A DNA stretch of 64,000 nucleotides from Bacteroides fragilis. GTDB lineage: Bacteria; Bacillota; Clostridia; Lachnospirales; Lachnospiraceae. The notes under the pieces were generated by a model. It did no database searches and was not told the origin of the DNA. It was given only the letters and a program-made list of their open reading frames with translations. Made by a program: the position numbers and the translations under genes. Positions 33,539-42,540 of this stretch are shown piece by piece. Position 1 is the stretch's first letter, and each line of letters starts with the position of its first letter. Location: assembly GCA_023664485.1 (NCBI GenBank), contig JAMPFK010000001.1, positions 1 through 64,000 on the forward strand, read 5' to 3'.

Positions 33539-34883
33539 GAAACTACGAAGAACCCTGTTCCTCGTCGTCATGATATTTTTAATGATAACGGCTGTTATCG
33601 CGATGACCAACTGGGAGCTCATAGAGGAGCGGTTCGGCATAGGCGGCGAGCCGGAGCGGGGAGGCGCCGAGGCGGCGGAAACGACGACAGAGGATAAACA
33701 GATAGGCAATGATCTGCAGGCCTTTATGCAGGACGAGACATTTTTTGACTCGGAAACACATTATAAGAGCATCGAAACCTATTCCGGCAAGGCCGTGTCT
33801 CTTGTTATGAGCTCCGTTGCGAAAGATCTGCGTATTATGATCGTGAACAGCGGCGGGAAGCTTGAAACAGGCTTTCCTTTTGTCGTGACGATTCAGGGCG
33901 TTGGCGAATATACGGATACGGACCGGGACGGTATTATTTATATCGACAGCCTGCGGGCGGGGGAATACAGCATTTCCCTGAACGAGGCGGAGGGCTACAG
34001 GGTGCCCAATACGGTGACGACAATTAAAGTGAAGCAGGAGATCGAATACCGGGTATTGGATGATATCGAATATCTGATGCTGACGGAGAACGATGTCGAT
34101 GCCGAAAAGGAAGATACGGAAGTAAAGGAAGCGCGTCAGGATGCGGATGGAACGGAAAATACGGATTTTACGGCTTCCGGCGAAAATGTGAAAAAGGGAA
34201 TCGATGTCTCTAAATGGAACGGGACGATCGATTGGGAGGCCGTAAAAGAGGACGGTGTGGAATTTGCCATTATCCGGTGCGGGTACCGCGGTTCTTTAAG
34301 CGGTTCTCTGATCATCGATCCGGTTTATGAAGAAAACATACGCGGAGCGATAGATGCGGATATTCCGGTCGGCGTGTATTTCTTTACGCAGGCAGTCAAC
34401 GAGGTGGAAGCGGTGGAGGAGGCCAGCATGGTCATCAGTCTGATCCGACAGTATGACGTGGATTATCCGGTATTTCTCGACAGTGAGAGCGCGGGTGGAA
34501 ACGGAAGGGCAGACGATTTGGAGTCGGAAGACCGGACGCGCATCCATAAGGCGTTTCTGGAGACGGTTGCGGCTGCAGGGTATGCTGCCGGCATTTACGG
34601 CTCCGCTAACTGGCTCGATGGAAAAGTGGACATGAAGGAGCTGTCAGGTTATCATACATGGCTGGCGGAATACGCTGAGATTCCTTCCTACGACGGCTAT
34701 TATCATATGTGGCAGTACACTTCCAAAGGCTCCATTGACGGCATTTCGACGAATGTGGATTTGAATCTCTGTTATATGAATATTGATACGTCGATCGATC
34801 ATTCGGTAGACGCAGGAGGTTATTCGGGCGTTGTAAACGGGGATACCGGCAATGTGCCGACGGGCGGCCGGGGTGAACGCTAG
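33528..34883 (+). CDS. Membrane-anchored GH25 muramidase
   Basis: 451 residues: one N-terminal membrane helix (about 8-26), a beta domain (about 95-190) similar to the one in the 28159 protein (the pair share DRDGIIY/DKDGIIY and a following AGEY/AGTY turn), and a GH25 domain from 224 with D226 in GIDVSKWNG and catalytic D318/E320 in FLDSES. It lacks the acidic tail, Big-2 and wall-binding repeats. It overlaps rmlA by 11 bp and has GAGG 6 bases before the ATG. Its placement inside the rhamnose operon suggests that muramidase activity is made together with the polymer, perhaps to open peptidoglycan for attachment. Confidence 0.87.
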   Translation: MDSRKLRRTLFLVVMIFLMITAVIAMTNWELIEERFGIGGEPERGGAEAAETTTEDKQIGNDLQAFMQDETFFDSETHYKSIETYSGKAVSLVMSSVAKDLRIMIVNSGGKLETGFPFVVTIQGVGEYTDTDRDGIIYIDSLRAGEYSISLNEAEGYRVPNTVTTIKVKQEIEYRVLDDIEYLMLTENDVDAEKEDTEVKEARQDADGTENTDFTASGENVKKGIDVSKWNGTIDWEAVKEDGVEFAIIRCGYRGSLSGSLIIDPVYEENIRGAIDADIPVGVYFFTQAVNEVEAVEEASMVISLIRQYDVDYPVFLDSESAGGNGRADDLESEDRTRIHKAFLETVAAAGYAAGIYGSANWLDGKVDMKELSGYHTWLAEYAEIPSYDGYYHMWQYTSKGSIDGISTNVDLNLCYMNIDTSIDHSVDAGGYSGVVNGDTGNVPTGGRGER

Positions 34884-34929
34884 ATGTTTTCAGCCTGGTG
34901 TAAAGAGACTAAAATATGGAGGAAAGCAA

Positions 34930-35493
34930 ATGGGAAAAATAACGGTGGAGACATGTGAAATAGAAGGGTTGAAAGTCATTACGCCCGCGGTACATGAGGA
35001 CGCAAGGGGTTATTTCATGGAGACTTACCAATATGAGGATTTCAAGGCGGCCGGTATCGATCAGATATTCGTGCAGGATAATCAGTCGGCTTCTGTCAAA
35101 GGCGTTTTACGGGGGCTTCATTTTCAGATAAAATATCCGCAGGATAAGCTTGTCAGGGTGCTGAAAGGGGAAGTCTATGATGTGGCGGTCGATTTACGGC
35201 CGGGCTCCGGAACCTATGGAAAATACTATGGTGTGCTGCTTTCAGCGGAAAACAGGAAGCAGTTCTTTATCCCGAAAAATTTTGCACATGGTTTTCTTGT
35301 GCTCTCGGACGTCGCTGAATTTGCCTATAAATGTACGGATTTTTATCATCCGAACGACGAGGGCGGCATTTTGTGGAACGACCCGGATATCGGCATCGAC
35401 TGGCCCATTGAAGAAGGTATGAAACTGATTCAGTCGGAGAAGGATACCAAATGGGGCGGTATCAGGGAATTTACCGGGCAATATCGGAAATAA
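34930..35493 (+). CDS. rfbC: dTDP-4-dehydrorhamnose 3,5-epimerase
   Basis: The third enzyme of dTDP-rhamnose synthesis, a cupin-fold epimerase of 187 residues. The signature VLRGLHFQ holds the catalytic His, DVAVDLRPGSGTYG follows, and FAHGFLVLSD and the conserved Tyr in EFAYKCTDFYHP are present. The ATG at 34930 has GGAGG 7 bases upstream. Longer in-frame starts (from 34852) run into the GH25 gene and add unrelated residues. It is followed 21 bases later by the exporter genes. Confidence 0.94.
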   Translation: MGKITVETCEIEGLKVITPAVHEDARGYFMETYQYEDFKAAGIDQIFVQDNQSASVKGVLRGLHFQIKYPQDKLVRVLKGEVYDVAVDLRPGSGTYGKYYGVLLSAENRKQFFIPKNFAHGFLVLSDVAEFAYKCTDFYHPNDEGGILWNDPDIGIDWPIEEGMKLIQSEKDTKWGGIREFTGQYRK

Positions 35494-35514
35494 GAGCGGA
35501 GATTTCGTAAGAAA

Positions 35515-36549
35515 ATGAGCGCAGGCGATACGGTAACTATGAAAAAGAAAAAAGAAAAAAAATATGTCTTTCCAAAGCCCGCGGCGATCGCAATTTTCTG
35601 GGGGCTTGGTTCGATTCTGGCGATTGTGCTGGTCATGCATCATAACCCGCTGGCGGATCAGGTGACAGAGAATATGAAAAAGGTGAGCGGCTGTGTGCTG
35701 ATTCTGTTCACCTGTATTATTTTTACGATTTTTTATGACGGGCTGACGACGATTCCAACAGAGCTTTTCCAGAGCAGGAGACTGATCTGGAAGCTCGCGA
35801 AGAACGATTTCAAGAAGCGCTACGCGGGCTCCTATCTGGGCATTATCTGGGCCATGGCACAGCCTGTCGTTACGGTCGTGATGTATTGGCTCGTTTTCGA
35901 TAAGGTGTTCGATACGAGGAGCCAGCTCGTGGCAGGCGGTATCGAAGTGCCCTATGTGCTGTATCTGATGGCAGGCCTGGTTCCGTGGTTCTATTTTTCG
36001 GAAGCGATCACGCAGGGCACGATGGCGCTGATAGAATACAATTATCTCGTCAAAAAAGTCGTCTTCAACATCAGCATCCTGCCGATCATTAAAGCGATCG
36101 CGGCAACTTTTATTCATTTGTTCTTTGTCTGTATTCTCCTGGTTGTAGCCGCCGGTTACGGCTATTATCCGAGCCTCTATACGTTGCAGATATTTTATTA
36201 CAGCCTTTGCACGTTCCTGCTGGTGCTGGGGATGAGTTATTTGACCTGCGCCATCGTCGTTTTTATCAGGGATCTGCAGCAGATCATCGCGATCGTATTA
36301 CAGATCGGCATGTGGGCGACGCCGATTCTGTGGGATATTTCAATGCTGTCGGATAATATGAAAACTGTCTTTAAGCTGAATCCACTGGTCTATATTGTCA
36401 ATGGATACCGCAGCGCTCTTTATGAAGAAACATGGTTCTGGGAACATTTTTATTCATCTACCTATTTCTGGATATTTACAATCAGCCTGTTCTGCATCGC
36501 GACGCTGATCTTTAAGAAGCTGCGGGTGCATTTCGCGGATGTCCTCTAG
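35515..36549 (+). CDS. Polysaccharide ABC exporter permease (Wzm/TagG type)
   Basis: 344 residues. The ABC-2 type core is clear: FKKRYAGSYLGIIWAMAQP and a six-helix permease ending in NGYRSALYEE. Compared with usual Wzm/TagG proteins (about 260-270), it has some 75 extra N-terminal residues with two additional helices (about 23-40 and 58-76). It should form the channel that carries the lipid-linked polysaccharide across the membrane, with the ATPase encoded just downstream. The start is probably 35515. An ATG eight codons later is possible. Confidence 0.9.
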   Translation: MSAGDTVTMKKKKEKKYVFPKPAAIAIFWGLGSILAIVLVMHHNPLADQVTENMKKVSGCVLILFTCIIFTIFYDGLTTIPTELFQSRRLIWKLAKNDFKKRYAGSYLGIIWAMAQPVVTVVMYWLVFDKVFDTRSQLVAGGIEVPYVLYLMAGLVPWFYFSEAITQGTMALIEYNYLVKKVVFNISILPIIKAIAATFIHLFFVCILLVVAAGYGYYPSLYTLQIFYYSLCTFLLVLGMSYLTCAIVVFIRDLQQIIAIVLQIGMWATPILWDISMLSDNMKTVFKLNPLVYIVNGYRSALYEETWFWEHFYSSTYFWIFTISLFCIATLIFKKLRVHFADVL

Positions 36550-36580
36550 GGACCGCGGCCGGAACGCGAAGGAGTTTGGT

Positions 36581-37870
36581 ATGGAAAAAAAGATTGCGAT
36601 TCAGGTAAAGGATCTGGAAAAAGTCTATAAATTATATGATAAGCCTTCCGACAGACTGATAGAGACGCTTGGCATCGGCCGGAAGAAAAGACATACGGAG
36701 CATCATGCGCTGAAGGGAATCAATTTAACGATCCGTCAGGGAGAGACCGTCGGCATTATCGGGACGAACGGTTCCGGGAAATCTACGATCTTAAAGATCA
36801 TTACCGGTGTCTTGAATCCGACGAGAGGAGAGGTTTCCGTGGACGGGCGTATTTCCGCGCTGCTGGAGCTTGGCGCGGGTTTCAATATGGAATATAACGG
36901 AATCGAAAATATTTATCTGAACGGCACGATGATAGGATTTTCCGAAAAGGAAATCGATGAGAAAATGAATGATATTCTGGAATTTGCCGATATTGGAGAG
37001 TATGTTCACCAGCCGGTCAAGACCTATTCCAGCGGCATGTTTGTCCGCCTCGCTTTTGCGGTGGCGATCAATATTGATCCGGAAATCCTGATCGTGGACG
37101 AAGCGCTTTCCGTGGGAGACGTTTTTTTTCAGGCGAAATGCTACCATAAGTTTGAAGAATTTAAGAAAATGGGAAGAACGATCGTATTCGTCAGCCATGA
37201 TTTGAGCAGTATCAGCAAATATTGTGACAGAGTCGTACTGCTGAATCAGGGCGTCAAGCTGGGCGAAGGAAAACCGAAAGAGATGATAGACGTTTACAAG
37301 CAGGTGCTGGTCGGGCAGTATACGATAGAGGAATCCGGCCAGGAACGGCTGATAGACGACGAGCAGCTTCGCGCGCTGGCGGCAGGAGGAAAGAAAAAAG
37401 CGCCGTCAGGCGCGGAAAACGTCAACCCGGATTTATTGGAGTACGGTTCTAAAAAAGCCGTGATCACGGAATACTATATAACGGATGAAAAAGGGACGAA
37501 AACGTCGGCGATTCTCAAAGGCAGCAGCTTTCACATCCATATGAAGGTGGACATGATGGAGGATATCATGGCGCCTGTTTTTGCATTTACGATTAAAAAT
37601 ATCAGGGGTACGGAAATCACGGGAACGAATACGATGTACGAGAAAGCTTTTCTGGAGTCGGTGAAAGCGGGAGAGAAAAAAGAAATTGTCTTTACGCAGG
37701 ATATGAATCTGCAAGGAGGGGAATATTTACTCTCGCTTGGTGTGACGGGCTATGAAGGAGATGATTTTACGGTTTATCACCGCTTATACGATGTACTGAA
37801 TCTGACGGTCATTTCGGATAAAAATACGGTTGGATTTTATGATATGAATTCGCGTATTCAGATTTTTTAG
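36581..37870 (+). CDS. Polysaccharide ABC exporter ATPase with C-terminal carbohydrate-binding-like domain (Wzt/TagH type)
   Basis: 429 residues. Walker A GTNGSGKST is at 61-69, the ABC signature is YSSGMFVRLAFA, Walker B is ILIVDEALS, and the switch His is in FVSHD. After the ATPase (to about 245) comes a roughly 140-residue beta-sandwich resembling the Wzt C-terminal domain (from about SKKAVITEYYITD), which in E. coli O9a recognises the capped end of the O-antigen. The ATG at 36581 has AAGGAG upstream. The frame is open further but overlaps the permease gene. The next gene encodes a candidate capping enzyme. Confidence 0.92.
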   Translation: MEKKIAIQVKDLEKVYKLYDKPSDRLIETLGIGRKKRHTEHHALKGINLTIRQGETVGIIGTNGSGKSTILKIITGVLNPTRGEVSVDGRISALLELGAGFNMEYNGIENIYLNGTMIGFSEKEIDEKMNDILEFADIGEYVHQPVKTYSSGMFVRLAFAVAINIDPEILIVDEALSVGDVFFQAKCYHKFEEFKKMGRTIVFVSHDLSSISKYCDRVVLLNQGVKLGEGKPKEMIDVYKQVLVGQYTIEESGQERLIDDEQLRALAAGGKKKAPSGAENVNPDLLEYGSKKAVITEYYITDEKGTKTSAILKGSSFHIHMKVDMMEDIMAPVFAFTIKNIRGTEITGTNTMYEKAFLESVKAGEKKEIVFTQDMNLQGGEYLLSLGVTGYEGDDFTVYHRLYDVLNLTVISDKNTVGFYDMNSRIQIF

Positions 37871-37886
37871 CGTGTATGGAGGGATT

Positions 37887-39998
37887 ATGAAGGAAAAGAT
37901 AGAAGAAATCGGAAAGGTCAGACTCGATCTGACGCATTATCCGGGAGAAGATTATTATTGTGACGGAGAGATCGAAGATGAACTGCTCGAAATCACAAGA
38001 AATTATGCGGAGGTGGAATATCCGCATATTATCGAGGAACGGAAAAGCTGGCCGGTTCTCTATCATCTGTCGGCGCTGCGGGAGAACATCGTGGAATGGC
38101 TCCCCATCGATAAAAGCGGAAAAGTATTGGAAGTGGGCTCCGGCTGCGGCGCGATTACGGGTGCGCTTGCGCGGAAAGCCGGGGAAGTGACCTGCGTGGA
38201 CTTATCCAGAAAGAGGAGCCTGATCAACGCTTACAGGCATATGGACTGCGGGAATGTTACGATTCACGTTGGTAATTTCCAGGATATTGAGCCGGACTTA
38301 CCGTGCGATTATGATTATATCTGTTTGATCGGCGTTTTTGAGTATGGACAGGCTTACATCGATTCCGAAACACCGTACGAAGATTTCCTCCGCATTATCG
38401 GGAAACATAAAAAAAATAACGGGCGTATTGTTATTGCGATCGAGAATAAGCTGGGCTTGAAATATTGGGCGGGCTGTAAGGAGGATCATTTAGGAACCTG
38501 GTTCAGCAGTCTGGAAGACTATCCGGAGGGTGGCGCCGTCAGAACTTTTACGAGGGACGGTCTTGTAAAAGTGGCGGAAAAATGCGGCTTTTCGGATGTA
38601 TCTGTTTATTACCCCTATCCGGATTATAAATTCATGACGAGCCTGTATTCCGACAGCCGGCTGCCAAAGCCGGGAGAGCTTTCTTCCAATCTGCGGAATT
38701 TTGACAGGGAGAGACTGCAGCTGTTCGACGAAAAACTGGTGTTTGACACGTTGATAAAAGAGGGACAGTTTCCTCTTTTTTCCAATTCCTATCTGATGAT
38801 CCTCGGCGAAGCGCCGGAAGTGAAGTATGCCAGATATTCCAATGACAGGGCAGATGCGTTCAAAATAAAAACGCTTCTTACCGAGCGGGAAGCTGAGAAC
38901 GGGACGGTCAGACAAATAGAAAAACATCCGTTGTCAAATGGGGCAGAAGAACATATCCGGCAGATCGGGCGTGCATATGAAAAACTTTCGGAGCGTTTTG
39001 CCGGCGGAAAACTTCATGTGAATAAGTGTAAATTAAAAGAAGATTCTATTTTCGGCGGAAAAGAAGAAAACGACATAAGCGTCATTTTTGAATATATAGA
39101 CGGAAAAACGTTGGAAGAGCTTCTGGATGAATGCCTGGAACGGGAGGATATTGATAAATTTCAATTGTTATTCAATGAATATCTGGAAAGGATTTCTTAT
39201 CGTGAAGAGGCGGCAGTTACCGACTACGACCTGATCTTTTCCAATATTCTGATATCGGCGGACGGTCGGTGGCATATCATCGACTATGAATGGACCTTTG
39301 AAAAAGCGGTTGAAACGAAGGAAATCGCTTTTCGGGCAATCTATTGTTATTTATTGGAGTCCGAAAAACGAAATAAATTGAACCTCGATTTTATTTTGGA
39401 AAAACTGGGCGTGAGTGAAGCCGACGCGGAAAGCTACAGACGCCAGGAAATGAAGTTTCAGAAATATGTTACGGGAAAACGGATGTCCATGGAAGAAATA
39501 AGGGATGTTATTGATCAGCCCATCTATGCGCTGTCGGAGCTCCCAATGCTTTCTCCCGCGGAAAAGCAGAAAGAAAGAGTGCAGATTTATGAAGATAAAG
39601 GGGAAGGCTTTTCGGAGGAGCAGTCTTTCTTTTTGGAGGAAGAATCGGGGACGGCGCGGAGTGGAATGGAACGGGACGGCGCGGAGCGTAAATTCCGGCT
39701 CGTGTTTGAGGGAGAACGAAAGGCGGTCCGCATTGATCCGTGCAGCGATTCCTGTATTGTTTATCTGAAGGAGCTTCTTTGGAACGATAAGCCGATTCCG
39801 ATGAAGGGAAAGAGCCTCTCGACGAACGGTATCCGGGCAGGCGAGGGCGTTTACGCCTTTTCGACGCAGGATCCCAATATTACCCTGCTGTTGGCGGAGA
39901 GGGAACAGAAACAGGAGAATGTGCTGCAGGTGGTCATGCAGGTAACAAAGGTGCCACAAGAGACCGCGGAGCATATGCAGAAGAGAGGATTGTTTTAA
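37887..39998 (+). CDS. Fused methyltransferase-kinase, WbdD-like chain-terminator candidate
   Basis: 703 residues. A class I methyltransferase domain (about 55-240) has the SAM motif VLEVGSGCG (80-88) and an acidic VTCVDLS strand end. A kinase-like domain (about 320-490) follows, with a candidate beta-3 Lys346 and helix-C Glu354, hinge EYIDGKTLEELL, catalytic loop D446/D448...N453 and metal-binding D466 in IIDYEW. The last 150 residues are beta-rich. Fusion of these two activities directly behind Wzm/Wzt-type genes is the arrangement of WbdD, which methylates and phosphorylates the chain end to stop growth and license export. The start at 37887 has GGAGG. The function is inferred. Confidence 0.7.
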   Translation: MKEKIEEIGKVRLDLTHYPGEDYYCDGEIEDELLEITRNYAEVEYPHIIEERKSWPVLYHLSALRENIVEWLPIDKSGKVLEVGSGCGAITGALARKAGEVTCVDLSRKRSLINAYRHMDCGNVTIHVGNFQDIEPDLPCDYDYICLIGVFEYGQAYIDSETPYEDFLRIIGKHKKNNGRIVIAIENKLGLKYWAGCKEDHLGTWFSSLEDYPEGGAVRTFTRDGLVKVAEKCGFSDVSVYYPYPDYKFMTSLYSDSRLPKPGELSSNLRNFDRERLQLFDEKLVFDTLIKEGQFPLFSNSYLMILGEAPEVKYARYSNDRADAFKIKTLLTEREAENGTVRQIEKHPLSNGAEEHIRQIGRAYEKLSERFAGGKLHVNKCKLKEDSIFGGKEENDISVIFEYIDGKTLEELLDECLEREDIDKFQLLFNEYLERISYREEAAVTDYDLIFSNILISADGRWHIIDYEWTFEKAVETKEIAFRAIYCYLLESEKRNKLNLDFILEKLGVSEADAESYRRQEMKFQKYVTGKRMSMEEIRDVIDQPIYALSELPMLSPAEKQKERVQIYEDKGEGFSEEQSFFLEEESGTARSGMERDGAERKFRLVFEGERKAVRIDPCSDSCIVYLKELLWNDKPIPMKGKSLSTNGIRAGEGVYAFSTQDPNITLLLAEREQKQENVLQVVMQVTKVPQETAEHMQKRGLF

Positions 39999-40001
39999 TC
40001 T

Positions 40002-42368
40002 ATGGGGGGAAAATACGATTGGGCAGCCTATTACCGTGAGGCTTATGAGAGGGAAAAAAAGAAAAATACCATTCTTGCCGGAAAAATAGCGGATACGGAA
40101 GCGAAAGAAGCGGATCTTGCATTCCGGCTGGAACGGATCCGGAATCATGTGTTCTGGAAAGCGTCCGCGCCCGCGAGAAAATGTTATCATGCGTTAAAAG
40201 GCGCGCATGCGGGAGCTTTGCTTTCCGGAAAAGGGCGTTCCCATGCGCCGGCACATGCCGCGGACGGCGGGGCAGGAGCGGAAGAGGCCGTCCGTGCTTA
40301 CGAGCAGGAAGTGTTCCGGCAGAAGCACCCTTATCTGCAGTGGATTGCACAGGCGGAGAACGGTATACAGACAGGTAAAAATGTGTCGGCAGATAAAGCT
40401 GTGTTTGTCGGCGGGGATGCGCGGTTCATCCGGGGCTGCCGGATGATAGAGCCGGAGAATACGGATCTGTGTATCGTTGTAAGCGGCTGCGGCGCGCTGG
40501 CCGCGGGAGCGGCAGAGAAGGCCGCGGAATGGTTCCGGGAACGGGAAAACTGTCTGTTTGCCTATACCGATGAAGATTATTACTGGCAGGATCCGGCGAA
40601 TCGGATGCACCCCTGGTTTAAACCCTGCTGGTCGCCGGATACGATGCTTTCTTTTTGTTATATGGGACATCTTATCATCGTCAGGAAATCCCTGTGCCGC
40701 GGGCTTTTGGAGGAAACGCGCGGGAAACTGGATTCTTATGCGGACTTCTATGATTTGTGCCTGCGTCTGGAAGAGCGGGCGGCTGAAAAGAAATATGGCA
40801 TTTCCCATATAGAAGAGGTACTTTTTCATAACTGTTATGAGCCGGACGAAGCGGGACAGAGAAGGCTTGCGGAAGCGGAAGAACAGGGAGAGGATGTGCT
40901 GGCGGCAGCCGAAACCCTGCTTCGGGCAGAACTGGAGCGGGGGAAAGATATGGCGGGCTGTGGCGCTTCCTTTCATACCGTCAGGAAAGCGGCGCTGCAA
41001 AGGCGGGGCATCCGGGCGGAACTGGAAGCCGGCGCGGATCCGGACATTTATCATGTGGTCTATGAGGTTCCGGAGAGGGACGGGCCGCCGGCTTATGGGA
41101 AGAACGGCATGGTATCGGTGGTCATTCTGTCGAAGGATCATCCGGAGGTACTGGAAAAATGTCTGTCCTCTTTCCGCGACAGGACAGAATACGATTGTTA
41201 TGAGTGGATCGTTGTCGATAACGGAAGCGGGCCGGAGAATAGAAAGCGCATGGAGGAGCTGCAGGAAGAATATGGGTTCCTTTATTTGTATGAGCCGATG
41301 GAATTCAATTTCTCCGCTATGTGCAATCTGGGGGCTTCCAGGGCGCAGGGAGAGTATTTGCTGTTTCTGAACGACGATATTGAAATCATTCAGAAAGACT
41401 GGCTGCGCATTATGGCGGGACAGGCAGGACAGCCTCATACGGGAGCCGTCGGCGCAAAGCTGTGGTATACGGGAAGCGATGCCATTCAGCATGCGGGGAT
41501 TACCAATCTGGCAATCGGGCCCTCCCATAAGCTGATTACTTTTATAGATAACAAATGTTATTATTACGGGCGCAATCAGGTGACCTATGATGTCATCGGC
41601 GTGACCGCGGCCTGTCTGCTGATCGAGCGGAGGAAATACCGGGAGGCGGGAGGATTCGAGGAAACGATGAAAGTTGCCTATAATGACGTTGATTTTTGCT
41701 TTAAGCTGACGGAGGCGGGATACTATAATGTGCTCCGGAACGATGCCGTCCTCTATCATAACGAGTCTTTGAGCAGGGGACTCGATGAGGAGGACTGGGG
41801 AAAGTGGGAGAGGCTCCTGCGTGAAAAAGAAAACCTGTACGCGAGGCATCCGGGCATGCGGGGATGGGATGGCTTTTATCATAAGAGCCTGATCGACAAC
41901 GCTTCCCGTTACGCATGTAATTTTAAATTCGATTATGAAGACAACTTAAAAACGACAGAATTATTTTCCGCCGATGCAGGAAATCTTGCAGGAGCGAGGA
42001 AAGGATACCTGCAGCTGACCGTTGACCGGGCAGAAGAACAGCATAAGATCCATTTGGAGGAACCGGATATCATGCTCCTGATGGGATGGAGCTATCTGCC
42101 CGGAGAGGACAATGCGAAATATACGAGAAATATCGTATTTCAGGGGGATGACGGAAGTTTTTACCGGGCGGTCCCGAACCCCTGGCTCCGGGAAGACGTG
42201 GAGGCCATTTTGTCCGGGCAGGTCAATATTTCGCTGTCCGGATTCACACTCCGCGTTAAGAAGGAAAAATTGCATTCCGGGGTCTGGCGCATCGGAATGC
42301 TGGCAGCGGATGAAAATACCGGACAACAGTTTTTGACATGGTCCGACAGACAGATGACCGTAAAATAA
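40002..42368 (+). CDS. Large GT2 glycosyltransferase with N-terminal coiled coil
   Basis: 788 residues. An N-terminal coiled coil (about 8-48, YYREAYEREKKKNT...) and a short hydrophobic FWKASAP segment resemble the start of the next gene product. A diverged domain of about 250 residues follows, then a clear GT2 domain from about 371 (VSVVILSKDHPEVLEKCL, VDNGSG, FLNDDIEII) and a beta-rich C-terminal region. The diverged middle part (FAYTDEDYYWQDP) looks like a second, possibly inactive GT module. It probably extends a rhamnose-containing backbone, processively or with its paralogue. The gene follows the methyltransferase-kinase by 3 bases. Confidence 0.8.
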   Translation: MGGKYDWAAYYREAYEREKKKNTILAGKIADTEAKEADLAFRLERIRNHVFWKASAPARKCYHALKGAHAGALLSGKGRSHAPAHAADGGAGAEEAVRAYEQEVFRQKHPYLQWIAQAENGIQTGKNVSADKAVFVGGDARFIRGCRMIEPENTDLCIVVSGCGALAAGAAEKAAEWFRERENCLFAYTDEDYYWQDPANRMHPWFKPCWSPDTMLSFCYMGHLIIVRKSLCRGLLEETRGKLDSYADFYDLCLRLEERAAEKKYGISHIEEVLFHNCYEPDEAGQRRLAEAEEQGEDVLAAAETLLRAELERGKDMAGCGASFHTVRKAALQRRGIRAELEAGADPDIYHVVYEVPERDGPPAYGKNGMVSVVILSKDHPEVLEKCLSSFRDRTEYDCYEWIVVDNGSGPENRKRMEELQEEYGFLYLYEPMEFNFSAMCNLGASRAQGEYLLFLNDDIEIIQKDWLRIMAGQAGQPHTGAVGAKLWYTGSDAIQHAGITNLAIGPSHKLITFIDNKCYYYGRNQVTYDVIGVTAACLLIERRKYREAGGFEETMKVAYNDVDFCFKLTEAGYYNVLRNDAVLYHNESLSRGLDEEDWGKWERLLREKENLYARHPGMRGWDGFYHKSLIDNASRYACNFKFDYEDNLKTTELFSADAGNLAGARKGYLQLTVDRAEEQHKIHLEEPDIMLLMGWSYLPGEDNAKYTRNIVFQGDDGSFYRAVPNPWLREDVEAILSGQVNISLSGFTLRVKKEKLHSGVWRIGMLAADENTGQQFLTWSDRQMTVK

Positions 42369-42540
42369 GCGCAAAATGACGAAGATGAAATTGCGATTGT
42401 TATATAAAACGGGATGAAAAATATTAAACCATATTTTAACAATAAGAAGCGGCAAAAAATTAAATAAAAATTTAATGCGGAAAACTGGCGCGGAAAATAC
42501 ACAGTAATGATCATGCCGGACGGCATGGAAAGGAATCTAT

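Noticed and set aside
40194..41882. A 562-codon open frame on the minus strand
   Set aside because: It is antisense to a clear GT2 gene, has low-complexity and unlikely residues (many His, Arg, Pro), and shows no domain. The codon bias of the sense gene keeps it open.
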